Positions 35,240-45,310 of a stretch of DNA of 64,000 bases are shown piece by piece (the first letter of the stretch is position 1; the number at the start of each line of letters is the position of its first letter). The stretch is taken from NCBI RefSeq assembly GCF_024166365.1, contig NC_064826.1:21724001-21788000 (forward strand), read 5' to 3'. Below the pieces are notes generated by a model. That model worked only from the letters and a program-made list of their open reading frames with translations. It had not been told where the DNA came from and searched no databases. The stretch comes from Elephas maximus indicus. Its lineage: Eukaryota > Chordata > Mammalia > Proboscidea > Elephantidae. The position numbers and the translations under genes were made by a program.

Positions 35240-35640
35240 GGGAAATCTAAAGGGCACAGCCACACTGGTGTCCTTGGTGGCCCCACTCTGCACTGGCTGT
35301 TCCATCTCCTGAAACATCCTCCCGCCACTCCAGCTAACCATCCCAGCCCTCTAAGTTTTGACAAAGTGTCCCCTTCTTAATGAGGCCTGAAACGACCCCA
35401 TTTAGAATTATACCCATCCCCCCATTCCCTTTATTCTGTTTGTATTTTTTTCTGTCTCCATTATACTTATCATCTTCCAGCATTCAATTTAGTTTACTTA
35501 TTTACTGTATTTATTTTTACTGTTTGTCTCCTCATGCTTGGATGTAAGCACTACGGGGCAAAGGTCTCTCTCTGTTGCTCCCTAATATATGCCAGGCCCT
35601 CAACAAATGTCTGCCGAGAAAATGAATAAATGAATGGATG
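35240..35640 (+). repeat. L2 LINE 3' end in an SND1 intron
   Basis: Sense L2 3'UTR: 'ccacactggtgtccttgg', the T-rich 'tttactgtttgtctcctc' block, 'gtaagcactacggggcaaag' and the 'aatgaataaatgaatgg' tail. It is antisense to SND1. Confidence 0.8.
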
Positions 35641-35732
35641 AACAAAGGGTAGGTGTGTATCTCAGGGATTGGTGCGAAAGGAATTTTCTAGACTCCAGAG
35701 ACATTAGAGGTAGCTTCATATGTGGGTCACTG

Positions 35733-35910
35733 TTGTCGCTAGGTGCTGTCAATTCTGACTCCTGGCATCCCCCTGTGACAGAGCAGAGCTACCTCACAGG
35801 GCTCCTAGGCTGTAATCACCAGGTCCTTCTCCTGTGGAGTGACTAGGTAGATTCCAACCACCAGCCTTTCGGTCAGCAGCCAGCACTTAACCGCTGTGCA
35901 CCACTGCTCC
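35733..35910 (-). mobile_element. AfroSINE in an SND1 intron
   Basis: Antisense on the plus strand, so it lies in the same direction as SND1. It has the diverged tail 'gtgctgtcaattctgactcc', the 'ctgtaatcaccaggtcctt' middle and the 'cggtcagcagccagcac' head. Confidence 0.85.
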
Positions 35911-37077
35911 GTGTGTGGGCACTAGGTCTCCATTCTGCTGGGAGCTTCAGCTGACCCACTAGGAAAATTCAGGAAACGGGGGGCCTCCAACGGGAGGACT
36001 AGGGCTCAGGCCTCTCTCTTGAGAGGACAGATGGTGGCAGTCCACACTGGTGCCTTGTCCAAGTGAAGTATCAAGGTGCACAGCCAATGCTGCTGACTCA
36101 CGAACCACCAATACATCACGTGGCCCTGAAGTGTTAGTGGGCGAGAGGACATGCAGAAAGGGCCAGGAAAAGGGAACACAACGGACAGAATGAAGGGAGA
36201 AGGAGGAAAGGAGGACAGGTTCCCGTTTTCACAGCCTGCCTTCCTGCCTCTCTCCCTGGTAGGGGAGGAAGTGGGCACTGCCTGCCAACCTCTGCTCGGT
36301 GACTGCCTGGAGGAGGCTGCATTGCTTCCTGCCAGCCTGTCCAGGAGGCATTCCTGTCCTGACACCTGGTCACAGGGCAGATCTGCAGTGGGGCCTCCTC
36401 TGTTGCTAGGTGAGAGGCCAGGAGGGGCTGAGGTGTGTGTGGGGCTGGCCAGAGGGGTGGCCTGGTGCACAGTGCCCAGTCCTGAGGGTCAACACTGAAC
36501 ATGCCAGGTGGTAACAGGGACCAGCTGTCCTGATGCTCCAATCAGCCCAGTAGGGCAGCAAGGCATGTCATGCCCTCACACTCCATGAAAGGGGAGACCT
36601 GAGCTTCGACATGTGACTGCCCTGAGGCCAGATGGCTCCAGCACCCCCACCCTAGGGTCTCTTCACACAGGCTGCAGGGGTGCTATCTCTGGACCCTCTG
36701 GCACCTGGGCGCCAGGAGCGGGTTATGGACTTGGAGGTTTTGTGTTAGAGAAAAGGAGGAGAGAATGGGCAGGAGAGAGCAGGCCAGGCTTCAACCCTCT
36801 CCCTCCCACCCTGGCACAACTGCTCCAGGCCAGCATCACCTGGGGGCATGTGCAAAGGCAAACTTTCCGCTCTAGTTTGCAGCTGTGCTCTCAGCCAAAC
36901 CCGCAGCCAATTAATTTGAGATGTAATTAGCTTTATTTTTTTTTAAGCCCCAACAAACCCAAACCCATTATCTTTCCCCAGCAGGCATGGTGGGACAGTA
37001 GGTCCCTGCCCCCTCACTGCTCCTGGTACGTTCCCCAGGCGGCGTGTGTGATAGGTGGCCGTCTGCATGTCACATAC
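35911..37077 (-). other. SND1: SND1 intron remainder, unique sequence
   Basis: The intron between exons 37281-37078 and 35111-35067 is unique apart from L2 and one AfroSINE. A short AT-rich patch lies near 36905-36945 ('gccaattaatttgagatg', 'taattagctttatttt'). I see no cassette exon or RNA gene. Confidence 0.5.
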
Positions 37078-37281
37078 CACTTTCTGGAACTGCTTCTCCT
37101 TTCGCACCTCCACCATCACCAGCCCCTCCTTCACCAAGCCCAGCCCCACGTCGCCCTTGGAGTCAGCAAACTGCAGGGTAACATGGGGGCAGCCGGCGCT
37201 CAGGTGCTCCACGTTGAGCAGGCACTGGGTGTTCTGGATGTCCCGGACCACGCTGTCCACGGCGTCTGTGCGTGCGTCCTC
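37078..37281 (-). CDS. SND1: SND1 exon, residues 807-874
   Basis: A 204-base exon (68 codons) with acceptor 'ctgctgcag' and donor 'gtatgtg', phase 0 at both ends. It encodes the second half of the split nuclease-like module that follows the Tudor domain: [19 protein letters not shown], then a conserved core including [19 protein letters not shown], and ends [10 protein letters not shown]. Only the first residue differs from the human protein as recalled (Glu for Asp, giving QDEDART across the junction). The nuclease-like folds at this end lack the classical staphylococcal nuclease active site and serve in RNA and protein binding. Confidence 0.97.
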
Positions 37282-38834
37282 CTGCAGCAGGGACACGCCA
37301 GGTTGGGGGAGAGGTGAGCCCAGACTGGGTCCTAGCAGGACCTCCACCTCACGGGCCCTTCGGGTCCTCATTAGGGCAGGAAGCGTCCCCTTTCCTTTCT
37401 CTCCCTGCCCCTCACCCCAAGCCCATCTGCACACAAACCTGTCCTTCTCTTACCCACCTGTGTCTCCGAGAAAAGTGGCCTGTCCCCACCAGAACTGCTC
37501 TCGCATTTGCTGCCCCAGCCCTGTCACCTCCCACTCTGTGGGGACTTGGGCAGCAGAGCCCCATCAGGCTCAGGCTCTCAGTCTTTACTGGTGCTGTTGG
37601 CTCAGGCTCTTCAGGCTCATCTCCCCCATCCTCAGAGCTCTCCCTTCTGCCTAAGGTGGGACACTTGCCCTCAACGTCTTCTGTTTCTCTTCTTCCCTTC
37701 ACTGAATTTTGTGAAAACGTAGAAAATATTGTCTGGTGCCACTTTCTACCCTACCACTGATTCTTAGCACTTGTATGGGGGTCAGCTCTAGCCACACTGG
37801 TTATCTGGCTCTGACCTCAATGCTGAAGCCAAGGGTGTCGCCTGGAGCCTTAGCCTGCCTAGCCTTCCTGGGCCTCCCCTTCTAGAAACTAGAGGGTCTG
37901 TAAGCCCCTCCTCCGTGGTTGCATGTTCTGCCTTGGGCTCATCCCGTGGGCATGCTAGGACCTCCTGAGATCTATCTCCTCTCCACCACACCTTCCACAT
38001 ACTCACTCCACGCAATCGCAGCTGTTAAGTCCACGATTCTAGGTCTTCTCTTGCTTCCAAGCTGACAGTAAGTCACCCAGGGCCCTGAATCTGCTCCTTC
38101 TCCTTCCCCCATCTTGGCCAACAGCAACATGCCCAACTCGTCACCCTCATAAGAAACCCAGTGCCATCTTGGATCCCTCCTCTCCCTCACCCATCCCCTC
38201 TGATGTTGCCTCAGTGTCTAAGCCCTGTCCCTCTCATCCCGCCCCCACTCACATGGTCCTGGCCTGGCCACCATTGTCTCTAGCCTAAACTGTTAAGATG
38301 GTCTCCCAGCCATTCCTTCCAGGTTCCCCCCTCCCAATTTCCCTTCCACAATGCCACTAGAACTAACTTCCAAAAACCCACTTGACCATGTCACACCTTT
38401 GCTGAAAACTGGCTATCACCCCTCCTTCCTACAGCACAAGAAACACACTCCTTGCCAAGACAGACAAGGCCGTGGCACCCAGGCCCAGACTTACTTTCCC
38501 TCCTCATTTCCCGACACTGCCCACAAGCCCCCAGGATCCAACTGTGTCGGAAGTGTCTCTCACTGAGCACACCCTGGATTGCCAGGCCTGCCCATTCCTC
38601 AGGAACTAGTTCAGGTGCTCTAAGGCCACCTTCTCTGTGGTGACTTCCCTCAACGTCCACAGTGGAAGCCTTGCACTCCCACTGTCAGAGCACTCTGGCT
38701 CTTAACAGAACACCGTCCATTGTTCCCATCTTCTCCCACCAGTCTGCGAGGGCCTCACAGGGGCTGAGTGTCAATGGAGAGGCCCCTATGGGTGGAAACA
38801 GGCTACTAGAAGGAAGGAGGATGTCTAGACTCAC
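37282..38834 (-). other. SND1: SND1 intron with an L2 remnant
   Basis: About 1.55 kb between two exons. Roughly 37990-38690 is an L2-like remnant in the plus direction ('cttgaccatgtcacaccttt', 'gctgaaaactggctatcacc'). The rest is unique. No other gene is visible. Confidence 0.6.
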
Positions 38835-38948
38835 ATCTTGGGGCACTTGGATGAAGGCAAAGGCGTACTCCGTGGCTTGAGCTGGCAGCACTCGAGTGCT
38901 GAAGGCAGGTGGCAGGGTTCCCAGGCGGCTGGATGGCAGGACCTCTCT
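38835..38948 (-). CDS. SND1: SND1 exon, residues 769-806
   Basis: A 114-base exon (38 codons), acceptor 'ttcttgcag', donor 'gtgagt', phase 0 at both ends. It encodes [20 protein letters not shown] followed by [18 protein letters not shown]. This is the end of the Tudor domain and the linker into the returning nuclease-like strands. Two residues differ from human as recalled: Thr to Ser in LPSSRLG and Ser to Pro in GTLPPAF. Both are in the linker, away from the methylarginine pocket. Confidence 0.97.
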
Positions 38949-40123
38949 CTGCAAGAAGAAGCACCGAGCAGAAGGCATCACACACCCAATGCCCTCTGGC
39001 TCTCATATGACAGCGCTTTGTGGCCAGGCCTTTGGGATCTTAACTCTGGCCCCCTCGCTTGCCCTGCACCTCGGTTCCACTGAGCCATGTGCACAGGCTC
39101 TTCAGTGAGCAAAGCTTTAGGAGAATGGTGCCCGTGCCTTCCAACCCTCTCACCTCGGCCTGGTGCTGGCACATTAAAACAATCATGGTGATAACTCAAC
39201 TCTAATCGCCGTTTACATTTCCTTCTAACTCCCTTCCCTCTGGGACATGGTTCCCTGGATACTTTCCCACAGGCCAGGGTGCACTCCAGCTGCCGCCTGG
39301 GAGCACAGACCAAGCCTGCTGGTGGTTCCACCTGGGGTGTGGGGTAACCCCAGCCTGAAGCCTTCCTGTGGTTCTGCCCAGGGTGTGGGGTAAGCCCAGC
39401 CTGGAAAGCTCTCTTCTGTGCATTCCCAGGTGAGAAGTTGGGGGCAAGGCCTCACTCTGAGCTTTCTGCTAACAGATCCTCAATCATCGCACTGGAGGAG
39501 GGAAGGAAAGAGAGAGGACAACCAGGGCCACACCTCAAGAGCATCACTGTTTCTTGACTATTGTGTACAGTGCTGTGCCTATAGGGACTCTTTCAGGACT
39601 GCCAACAGTCTCCCAGGCCCAACCTGAGACACTCTGTCCCAAGGCGACCAGTTACTCTCCCCCGGTGATTGTCCTTTCCCAGCTTGTGCTGAGGTGCGAT
39701 GTGCTGGGGATTGGCAGGTGGAACAAATACCAGTCCTGGCATGAGGCCCAGGAGGGTGGGGTGTAAAGGACTTTCATGGGCTATAGGCGCCCTGGGGCCA
39801 GTTTTCCAGAGAGGTGACACAGAAGAGAAGGAACTGTGGCCGTGGCTGGGCATACGTTCCTGAGGTTGGGACACAAAACATGTCATGTTCCCAGGCTTCT
39901 GGCCAGAGACCCCAGTTGTGCCTGTAACTCAGGGGCCTGGCCTGTTATACAGAGGCTAGCAGAGATGCCCACACGCTCACCGTTCTGCCAGTAAAGGAGT
40001 CCAGAGCTCAGAGGCACCTTTGAGAGCAGAACTTGACCTAGGGTGCTACTGTGTCTACTGGTCCCTGCAGCCATGCAGGGCCCTCCCGTGCCTGTTCCTC
40101 CACCTCTAGGCCCCCAAACTCAC
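38949..40123 (-). other. SND1: SND1 intron with a short tandem duplication
   Basis: About 1.2 kb. A roughly 47-base unit is repeated twice at about 39320-39410 (each copy contains 'gggtgtggggtaa' and 'cccagcctg'). Otherwise unique. Confidence 0.55.
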
Positions 40124-40193
40124 GTTGCCGTAATCAATGTAGAAGACGTGGACTTTGGCAGGCGACTCTACTTTCTCTACTCGGGCGCGGTAC
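40124..40193 (-). CDS. SND1: SND1 exon, Tudor core, residues 746-768
   Basis: A 70-base exon. Its first base completes Trp745 (TG|G) and its end is in phase 0 after YGN. Acceptor 'ttgcag', donor 'gtgagttt'. It encodes the heart of the Tudor barrel, [19 protein letters not shown] then DYGN. It supplies three of the aromatic cage residues known to hold symmetric dimethylarginine: Tyr746, Tyr763 and Tyr766. All are intact. Ile759 of human is Val here. The cage lets SND1 bind methylated arginine-glycine tails of Sm and PIWI-type proteins. Confidence 0.97.
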
Positions 40194-41030
40194 CTGCAAC
40201 AGCATTGGGCCTGAGATCAGGGACAACCCAGAGGAGTCTGGCTCTCTGGGGCCTTTGGGATGGCAGGCCAGGGGCCCAGCATGCTCTGCCTGTGTTCAGG
40301 GTGAACACTATGGGTGCTACAGAGGGCAGATCCCGGGATCCAGCAGGGCCCAGCCCAAGGACTCTGTGGCCACCCTCACACGCAATCAGAGCACAGCTGG
40401 GAGCAGAGGGAGGGAGAAGAGAGCAGCAGATGAATGTGTCCTTGGGGCATAAAGCAACAAGACTAATGACTAGATCGATATCTGCTGTTTAACGCAGCGC
40501 ACTCAACAGCAGCTGGAATTAGCTGGCAGATCTGTCTGGGAGCCTGCAGCTGGAAACACATCCAAGTTACTTCGTCACCTAGGAAGGCCACAGGCCCCAC
40601 CCTTGGTAGATCAGACATGAGTGACCTTCTCTGGCCTGTGAGTACTGCTGCTTATGTCCCAGACAGGTGGGCCGAGGTTGGGGCAGCTGGTCTGCACTCA
40701 CCGTGAGCAGTCTCTGCCCTCACTCTCTGTGACATCATCTTTGATATGGGGATGAGAGGTGCACTGGGGAACCCCAGCCAGTCAGGACACCACTTCTGGA
40801 CCGCAGGGGGCTCATGGGCCAGAGTGCAGGCCCTGGGTGGGCTGTGGGCAGCCAAGGGGGCACTATGGAGAGCTGGCTGAGGCTGCCATCAACTGCCCAG
40901 TGGAAGGCAGACTGCTAAGGAACCTGCCCCAGAAGCCAGCGGGCAGTTTTGCAGGCCTGAGGCCTGGGGACAGACCTGGTATTGACAGCTTCTGCTTATC
41001 TCTCTGCCCTGCAGGGTCCAGGCGGCTTAC
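40194..41030 (-). other. SND1: SND1 intron, unique sequence
   Basis: About 0.84 kb of unique sequence. A patch near 40440-40535 contains 'gactagatcgatatctgctg' and 'caacagcagctggaattagc', repeat-free and possibly conserved, but nothing else supports a function. Confidence 0.45.
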
Positions 41031-41154
41031 CACTCTCCATCTACGAATTTGGCAATGCAGAACTCTCCCCGCCGGGGGGCGTAGGAGCCCTCCACAGGGG
41101 GGTGGCTGGCGATGTCATTGCGCATATTCTCCATCAGCTTCTCCAGCTGGGTGC
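41031..41154 (-). CDS. SND1: SND1 exon, start of Tudor domain, residues 704-745
   Basis: A 124-base exon. It begins GC, completing Gly704 (G|GC), and ends TG, starting Trp745. Acceptor 'ccctgcag', donor 'gtaagccgcc'. It encodes [20 protein letters not shown], then [20 protein letters not shown]. The first part is the helix joining the nuclease-like strands to the Tudor domain. The second opens the Tudor barrel and supplies Phe740 of the methylarginine cage. The sequence equals the human protein as recalled. The acceptor lies in a C-rich tract. Confidence 0.97.
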
Positions 41155-44119
41155 CTGCAGGGGGAGGGGGCAGTGAGACCTGGAGCCCTGTTCATGGAGC
41201 CTTCTCTCCAGATGGGGCTGGGGCAGCCCACAAGCCTGGGAAGCCAGCAAAATGCGAAAGTCTGTAGGGACTCTGCAGCACTGCTGTTCCCAGCCCTTGT
41301 CAAGGCTTCCTCACCCATCCTCAGAAGCAGGCGTGGTGGCTTGCTGACACTCAAGGCCCTGCTTGCCCGCCTCCAGGCCCGGCTAGGGAAGCCCCTGGAA
41401 TGCACGTGGCTCTGGTTATGGAGGCAGAGAAGTAAGTGGACCTGCTCCAGCTGAGCCCAATGAGATTGCCAGCCTGTACCCCATTCCCGCAAAGGTTACT
41501 GAGGTGGTGATGGGTGGCAGCCACTCTTTCCTGAAGGAGAGATCCATACAACCTGGGACAAGGCACAGGACTCAGGAGCTGACATATGTAAGGTGGGGGA
41601 GCTGGGCCCAGAGGCTGTGGATATTCAAACTCGGCCACTCTGATCCTTGCCTCTGGAAGACACAGCCCAGCTCAGTGCCTTTTCTCAGTCAGGGGGTTCT
41701 TCCCTGTCCTGTCTTTTCCTAATGATTCTGGCCTGGGGTCAGCAGTCCCTGCTGCTCATCTTCCTGGTTTCCCATTGTAGAGCAGGCCCTGTGGTGTCTC
41801 CTTTCTGGCCCAAAATCTAGTTGAGCATCAAACCTTTTTGCTCCCTCCCCTCTCAGACCTGTGAGGAGGGTGGCTATGGGGTCAAGCTGGGGTTCCTCTC
41901 CATAGCTCCAGGGCCCAACGCCGCCCTGTAACAGGTATGCGATACATTTGTGGAGGTCACGCTTGCCAGGCGGCCTTACATGGTCCTTGTCTGTGTTTTT
42001 GTTTCTGCCACTACACCACTCTTCAGGGCACAGACCACTGCTCACCGGGTCTGTCTACGCTCTCACGGCCAAGGAAAATCCCTGAGGCATATGGGGGCTT
42101 AACAACTGGATTGTGTTGAAAACGAGCTCTGTATATGCACCCGAGGTTGTGTGCACCAGATCTCTGTGTGGCCGTGGCCCCCACACTCACAGGACTCATA
42201 ACAGGACCTGTCGGGTAACAGCTGGACTTCCCCCTGCCTGGCGGTAGACTATAGTCTCCTTAAGAATTTTCCTTGCCCGCAGACAGTAAAATTCCAGGGA
42301 GCAAGGAGAAGTTACTACACAGACACACTCCTCCCTTACTTGGTCTGCTTTTCTTATTCCCCTCCTCCAAGGGAGGAGAAGCAGGACTTTGCCTCCTGTG
42401 AACGGGCAAAGCCTTCTGGGAGGGCCTTCCACATGCCTGGCTGGTCATCTGCTGCTAATAGCCATGTTCCTGAAAGCAGGCTTTAATAGAGGAGGGGACA
42501 GGGTGAGAGGATGCCCCAAAGGGGACAAGTGGTTTCAGAAGAGGGCGGCTGTGGCTGCTCAGCATTGCTTTCAGGATTCGATGGCGCTGCCTAAGGGCAG
42601 GGCTCTCTGGAGCCCACTACCCTCTCCAGGTGGCTGCCAGGCAGCTCCTCACCCCCTCCTTCTGCAGTGTTCCAAGAACACGTGTTTCTCTTTCTTCATT
42701 CTCTGCCTACCAGACACTCTCCCAGGGCTGCTAGGGACAGCCAGTTGGGGTTCGGGGCAGTCAGCAGACTTTGAGGTTACAGAGACATACGGTCCCTCCA
42801 TTTCAAAGGCCTTGAGCCCTGGAGTTTTGCCCCTGGAGACATCAGGGCCTGTCCTATTCAAGGCAGGTCCTCCCCAGCAGGCCCAGTAGCCAGTGGGAGC
42901 CCACCTGGGAGTCACTAGACCCCGGCAGGGACATCCTGCCTGGCTCTGCTCAGCAGCAGCTCTTGTCCCTGTGTAGTCAGCCACCACAGGACTCCTTCTC
43001 TGTCATACACCCCAGACCCAGGAGATGGCTGCCCCGAGTTCATTCCAAGGCAGCTTTCACGAGGGATGTGGCCTCAAGAGAACCTGATCCTGAAGGCCTA
43101 TCAGCTCTGCCCCTCCCATCCCCAGCAGAGCCAGAGCCAGCCCAGGGCCAGGAGTGCTCAGCTTTTCCTGGTGCAATGACACTGCCACAAAAGCAGCTGC
43201 TGGGGAAACAGCATTAGCAAGGAAGTGGCTGGGACAAGGCTGTTGGCAGCCTGGAGGTGGGCAGAGCCACATCCTGTGATCATGGGGCAGCCTTGAGTGC
43301 CAGCAACATCTCGGGGCCTTATTCCTCACAACGATTTACCTCCTTGGACCCAGAGGCTGTGCTAAGGGCATTTTCCTCTGCCTCTACCTAAACTGCTTCC
43401 GGGCCCAGGGGGCCCTGAGAGAAGGGAGTTCAGGGGAGAGGGGGAGGACAGAGAGTAAAGGGGGAGAGGTGGAAGGGGGCCAAGGTACCCACAGTGCAGG
43501 GCTGAGAGCTATCCACCCTCAGACACCCTGCCTGGAGGACACCGGCCACAGGAGGAAGGAGGAGAACAGAGAGGAGAGGGTCCTCAGAAAGACTGCCCGT
43601 GGGGTGACTTCCCTGCATGTGTGGCCTGTTTCCATGGAGATTGGCTACCACTCAGGGCTGTGTTAACCTCTGGAGGAGGAGAAAGCCCAGCAGAGACAAG
43701 CCTAGGCTCTCCCTCCTTTTCGTGCTTCCCAAGGATACCAAGGGCTGAGGGGTTCGTGCTTCCTGATCACACACAGACAATCCATTTGTCGATTCCTAAG
43801 AGACTCTGAGGGTCACAGGTCCTCTGATGAGCCCAGCCATGGTGTCTGGGAACAAAACAATTACCCAAGGGTCTCAAAGTGGCAGCTAGACAAAATCTGT
43901 TATCTTCCCAGTCCTTGGAGGACCTGCCCTGCTGCACCCACATGCCTCGGTGCCTTGGGACTCACTGCAGGTTCACGACATGACCCTGGAGTCCAGAGAG
44001 CAGGACAGTGGGGCTTGTGGGTAGAGAGCAGCTGTGAGTTTCTGGGGAGGCTCCTGAACCCCTAAGCCCTGGGCCTTCTCCCACTGAATAGCCTCAGGGT
44101 GGGGGTGGGGGAGCCTCAC
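41155..44119 (-). other. SND1: SND1 intron holding the mir-593 position
   Basis: About 3 kb of mainly unique sequence. The only feature I can point to is the diverged mir-593 locus at 43660-43790. Confidence 0.5.
43660..43790 (-). ncRNA. MIR593: Diverged mir-593 locus (probably decayed)
   Basis: On the minus strand 43698-43680 reads TGTCTCTGCTGGGCTTTCT, which differs at one position from human miR-593-3p as I recall it; its seed is intact. In human this microRNA lies in a late SND1 intron in the same direction, so the position agrees. Nearby 'ctcagccc' (43747-43740 on the minus strand) also fits the human precursor. The 5p arm does not: an 11-bp direct repeat TTCGTGCTTCC (43719-43729 and 43753-43763) lies there. 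I doubt that the hairpin folds. Human sequences are from memory. Confidence 0.45.
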
Positions 44120-44261
44120 CAGTCTCCACATCCTGCACATAGAAGTGCAGGTCGTCGGTGATCTCGGTTACAAACACCGGCTTGTAGCTGGCCGACCGCT
44201 CCTTCTCCTCCAGCATCGGCACCACCTCCTCCACGGGCTGCTCCTCATAGTGGGCCCAGAC
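44120..44261 (-). CDS. SND1: SND1 exon, residues 657-704
   Basis: A 142-base exon, acceptor 'tgtctgcag', donor 'gtgaggc'. It starts in phase 0 and ends after the first base of Gly704. It encodes [20 protein letters not shown], then [20 protein letters not shown] and YVQDVET. This is the end of nuclease-like repeat 4 and the first strands of the split module that embraces the Tudor domain. It differs from human as recalled at two hydrophobic positions (VVPM for VMPV). The reading frame continues past the donor into intron, so the splice site, not the open frame, sets the end. Confidence 0.97.
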
Positions 44262-44899
44262 CTGCAGACAGGACAGGGAGGAGTAGGAATTGGAATCAGA
44301 CAGGGCCTGGGAAAGGGGCACCGAGTGGGTGTGGGGGTCACTGCATAGCATGCGCGGCCTGCTGGACTGAGCCCTGCGCCCTCTTGTCTCTGAGGGGGAA
44401 GGAGGCTTCTGAAGATCTTTTGGCATCGGGAACAACCGGAGAGCTTATTACAAACGCACTTCCCTGAGTCACAGCCCAGGCTCAGTGAATCACAGTCTCA
44501 GTTATGAGGGTCCCAGAAGGATGTAAGACAGAGACAGGCCAGGCTGTGGAGAGGCCCTCCTATGGTGCAAGAACACCTCTCCTCAGCAACTTTTCTTTCC
44601 TGCCCTCCTCACTTCACCTCGAGCGGCACCACTTCCCCTCCCTGGCCCTCTCTCCCTTCCCCCCAGCCCTGGGCTGTCAGGGCGACAGGCGCTCAGAAGC
44701 TGATTCAGCGTGACAGCTCGTGACAGCTCGTCAAGTCCAATCCCGAGGCCAGATTATCCCGAGTGGCAGTGGCCTGTCAGAGCAGGGGAGGGAGGTGGCT
44801 TCCCAGCTGAGCAGCAGGAAGGGGTGGCAGAGGGGTGGGACAGGACCACACATAGGGTCTCACAGACACAGCACAGGCATGGGCTGGTAACAGTAGTAG

Positions 44900-45310
44900 C
44901 CCAAACCTTACCAGGTGCCAGGCACCATTCTAAACATCCTCCACATAGTAATTCATTTAATCCTCACAACAGTTGTTGAGCAGGTATTGTTATTGTTAGC
45001 TGCCACTGAGTAGGCTCCAACTCATGGTGACCTTATGTAAAACAGAACGAAACACTGCCTGGTCCTGTGCCATCTTCATGACATTGTTATCTTTAAGCCC
45101 ATTGTTGCGGTTACTGTGTCAATCTGTCTCATGGAGGGTTTCCCTTATTTTTGCTGACCCTCTACTAAACTATGTACTAAACTAGTAGAGTGTGTCTTGC
45201 TACAGTATTATCCCTGTTTCACAAATGGGGAAACTGAGGCACACAGGCCTGCTCAAGTCATGCAGCTAGAAGTCGTGGAGCCAGGATTTAAACACGGCAG
45301 CCTGGCTCTC
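44900..45310 (-). repeat. MIR SINE, antisense, interrupted
   Basis: The left part (44900-44992) has 'taccaggtgccaggcacc' and 'attcatttaatcctcacaac'. The right part (45205-45310) has 'aatggggaaactgaggcaca' and 'ggagccaggatttaaacac'. They form one antisense MIR opened by the RTE tail at 44993-45195. Confidence 0.85.
44993..45195 (-). mobile_element. RTE 3' end fragment, antisense
   Basis: 'gccactgagtaggctccaac', 'acagaacgaaacactgcctg' and 'ttgttgcggttactgtgtca' align with the 3'UTR of the full RTE at 12648-12850. It is a severely 5'-truncated copy inserted into a MIR. Confidence 0.85.

Noticed and set aside
37055..37654. 199-residue plus-strand open frame
   Set aside because: It is the shadow of the SND1 exon at 37281-37078 on the opposite strand.
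40759..41454. 231-residue plus-strand open frame overlapping an SND1 exon
   Set aside because: It is antisense to a real SND1 exon (41154-41031) and runs through introns in GC-rich DNA. The minus-strand exon explains the conserved part.
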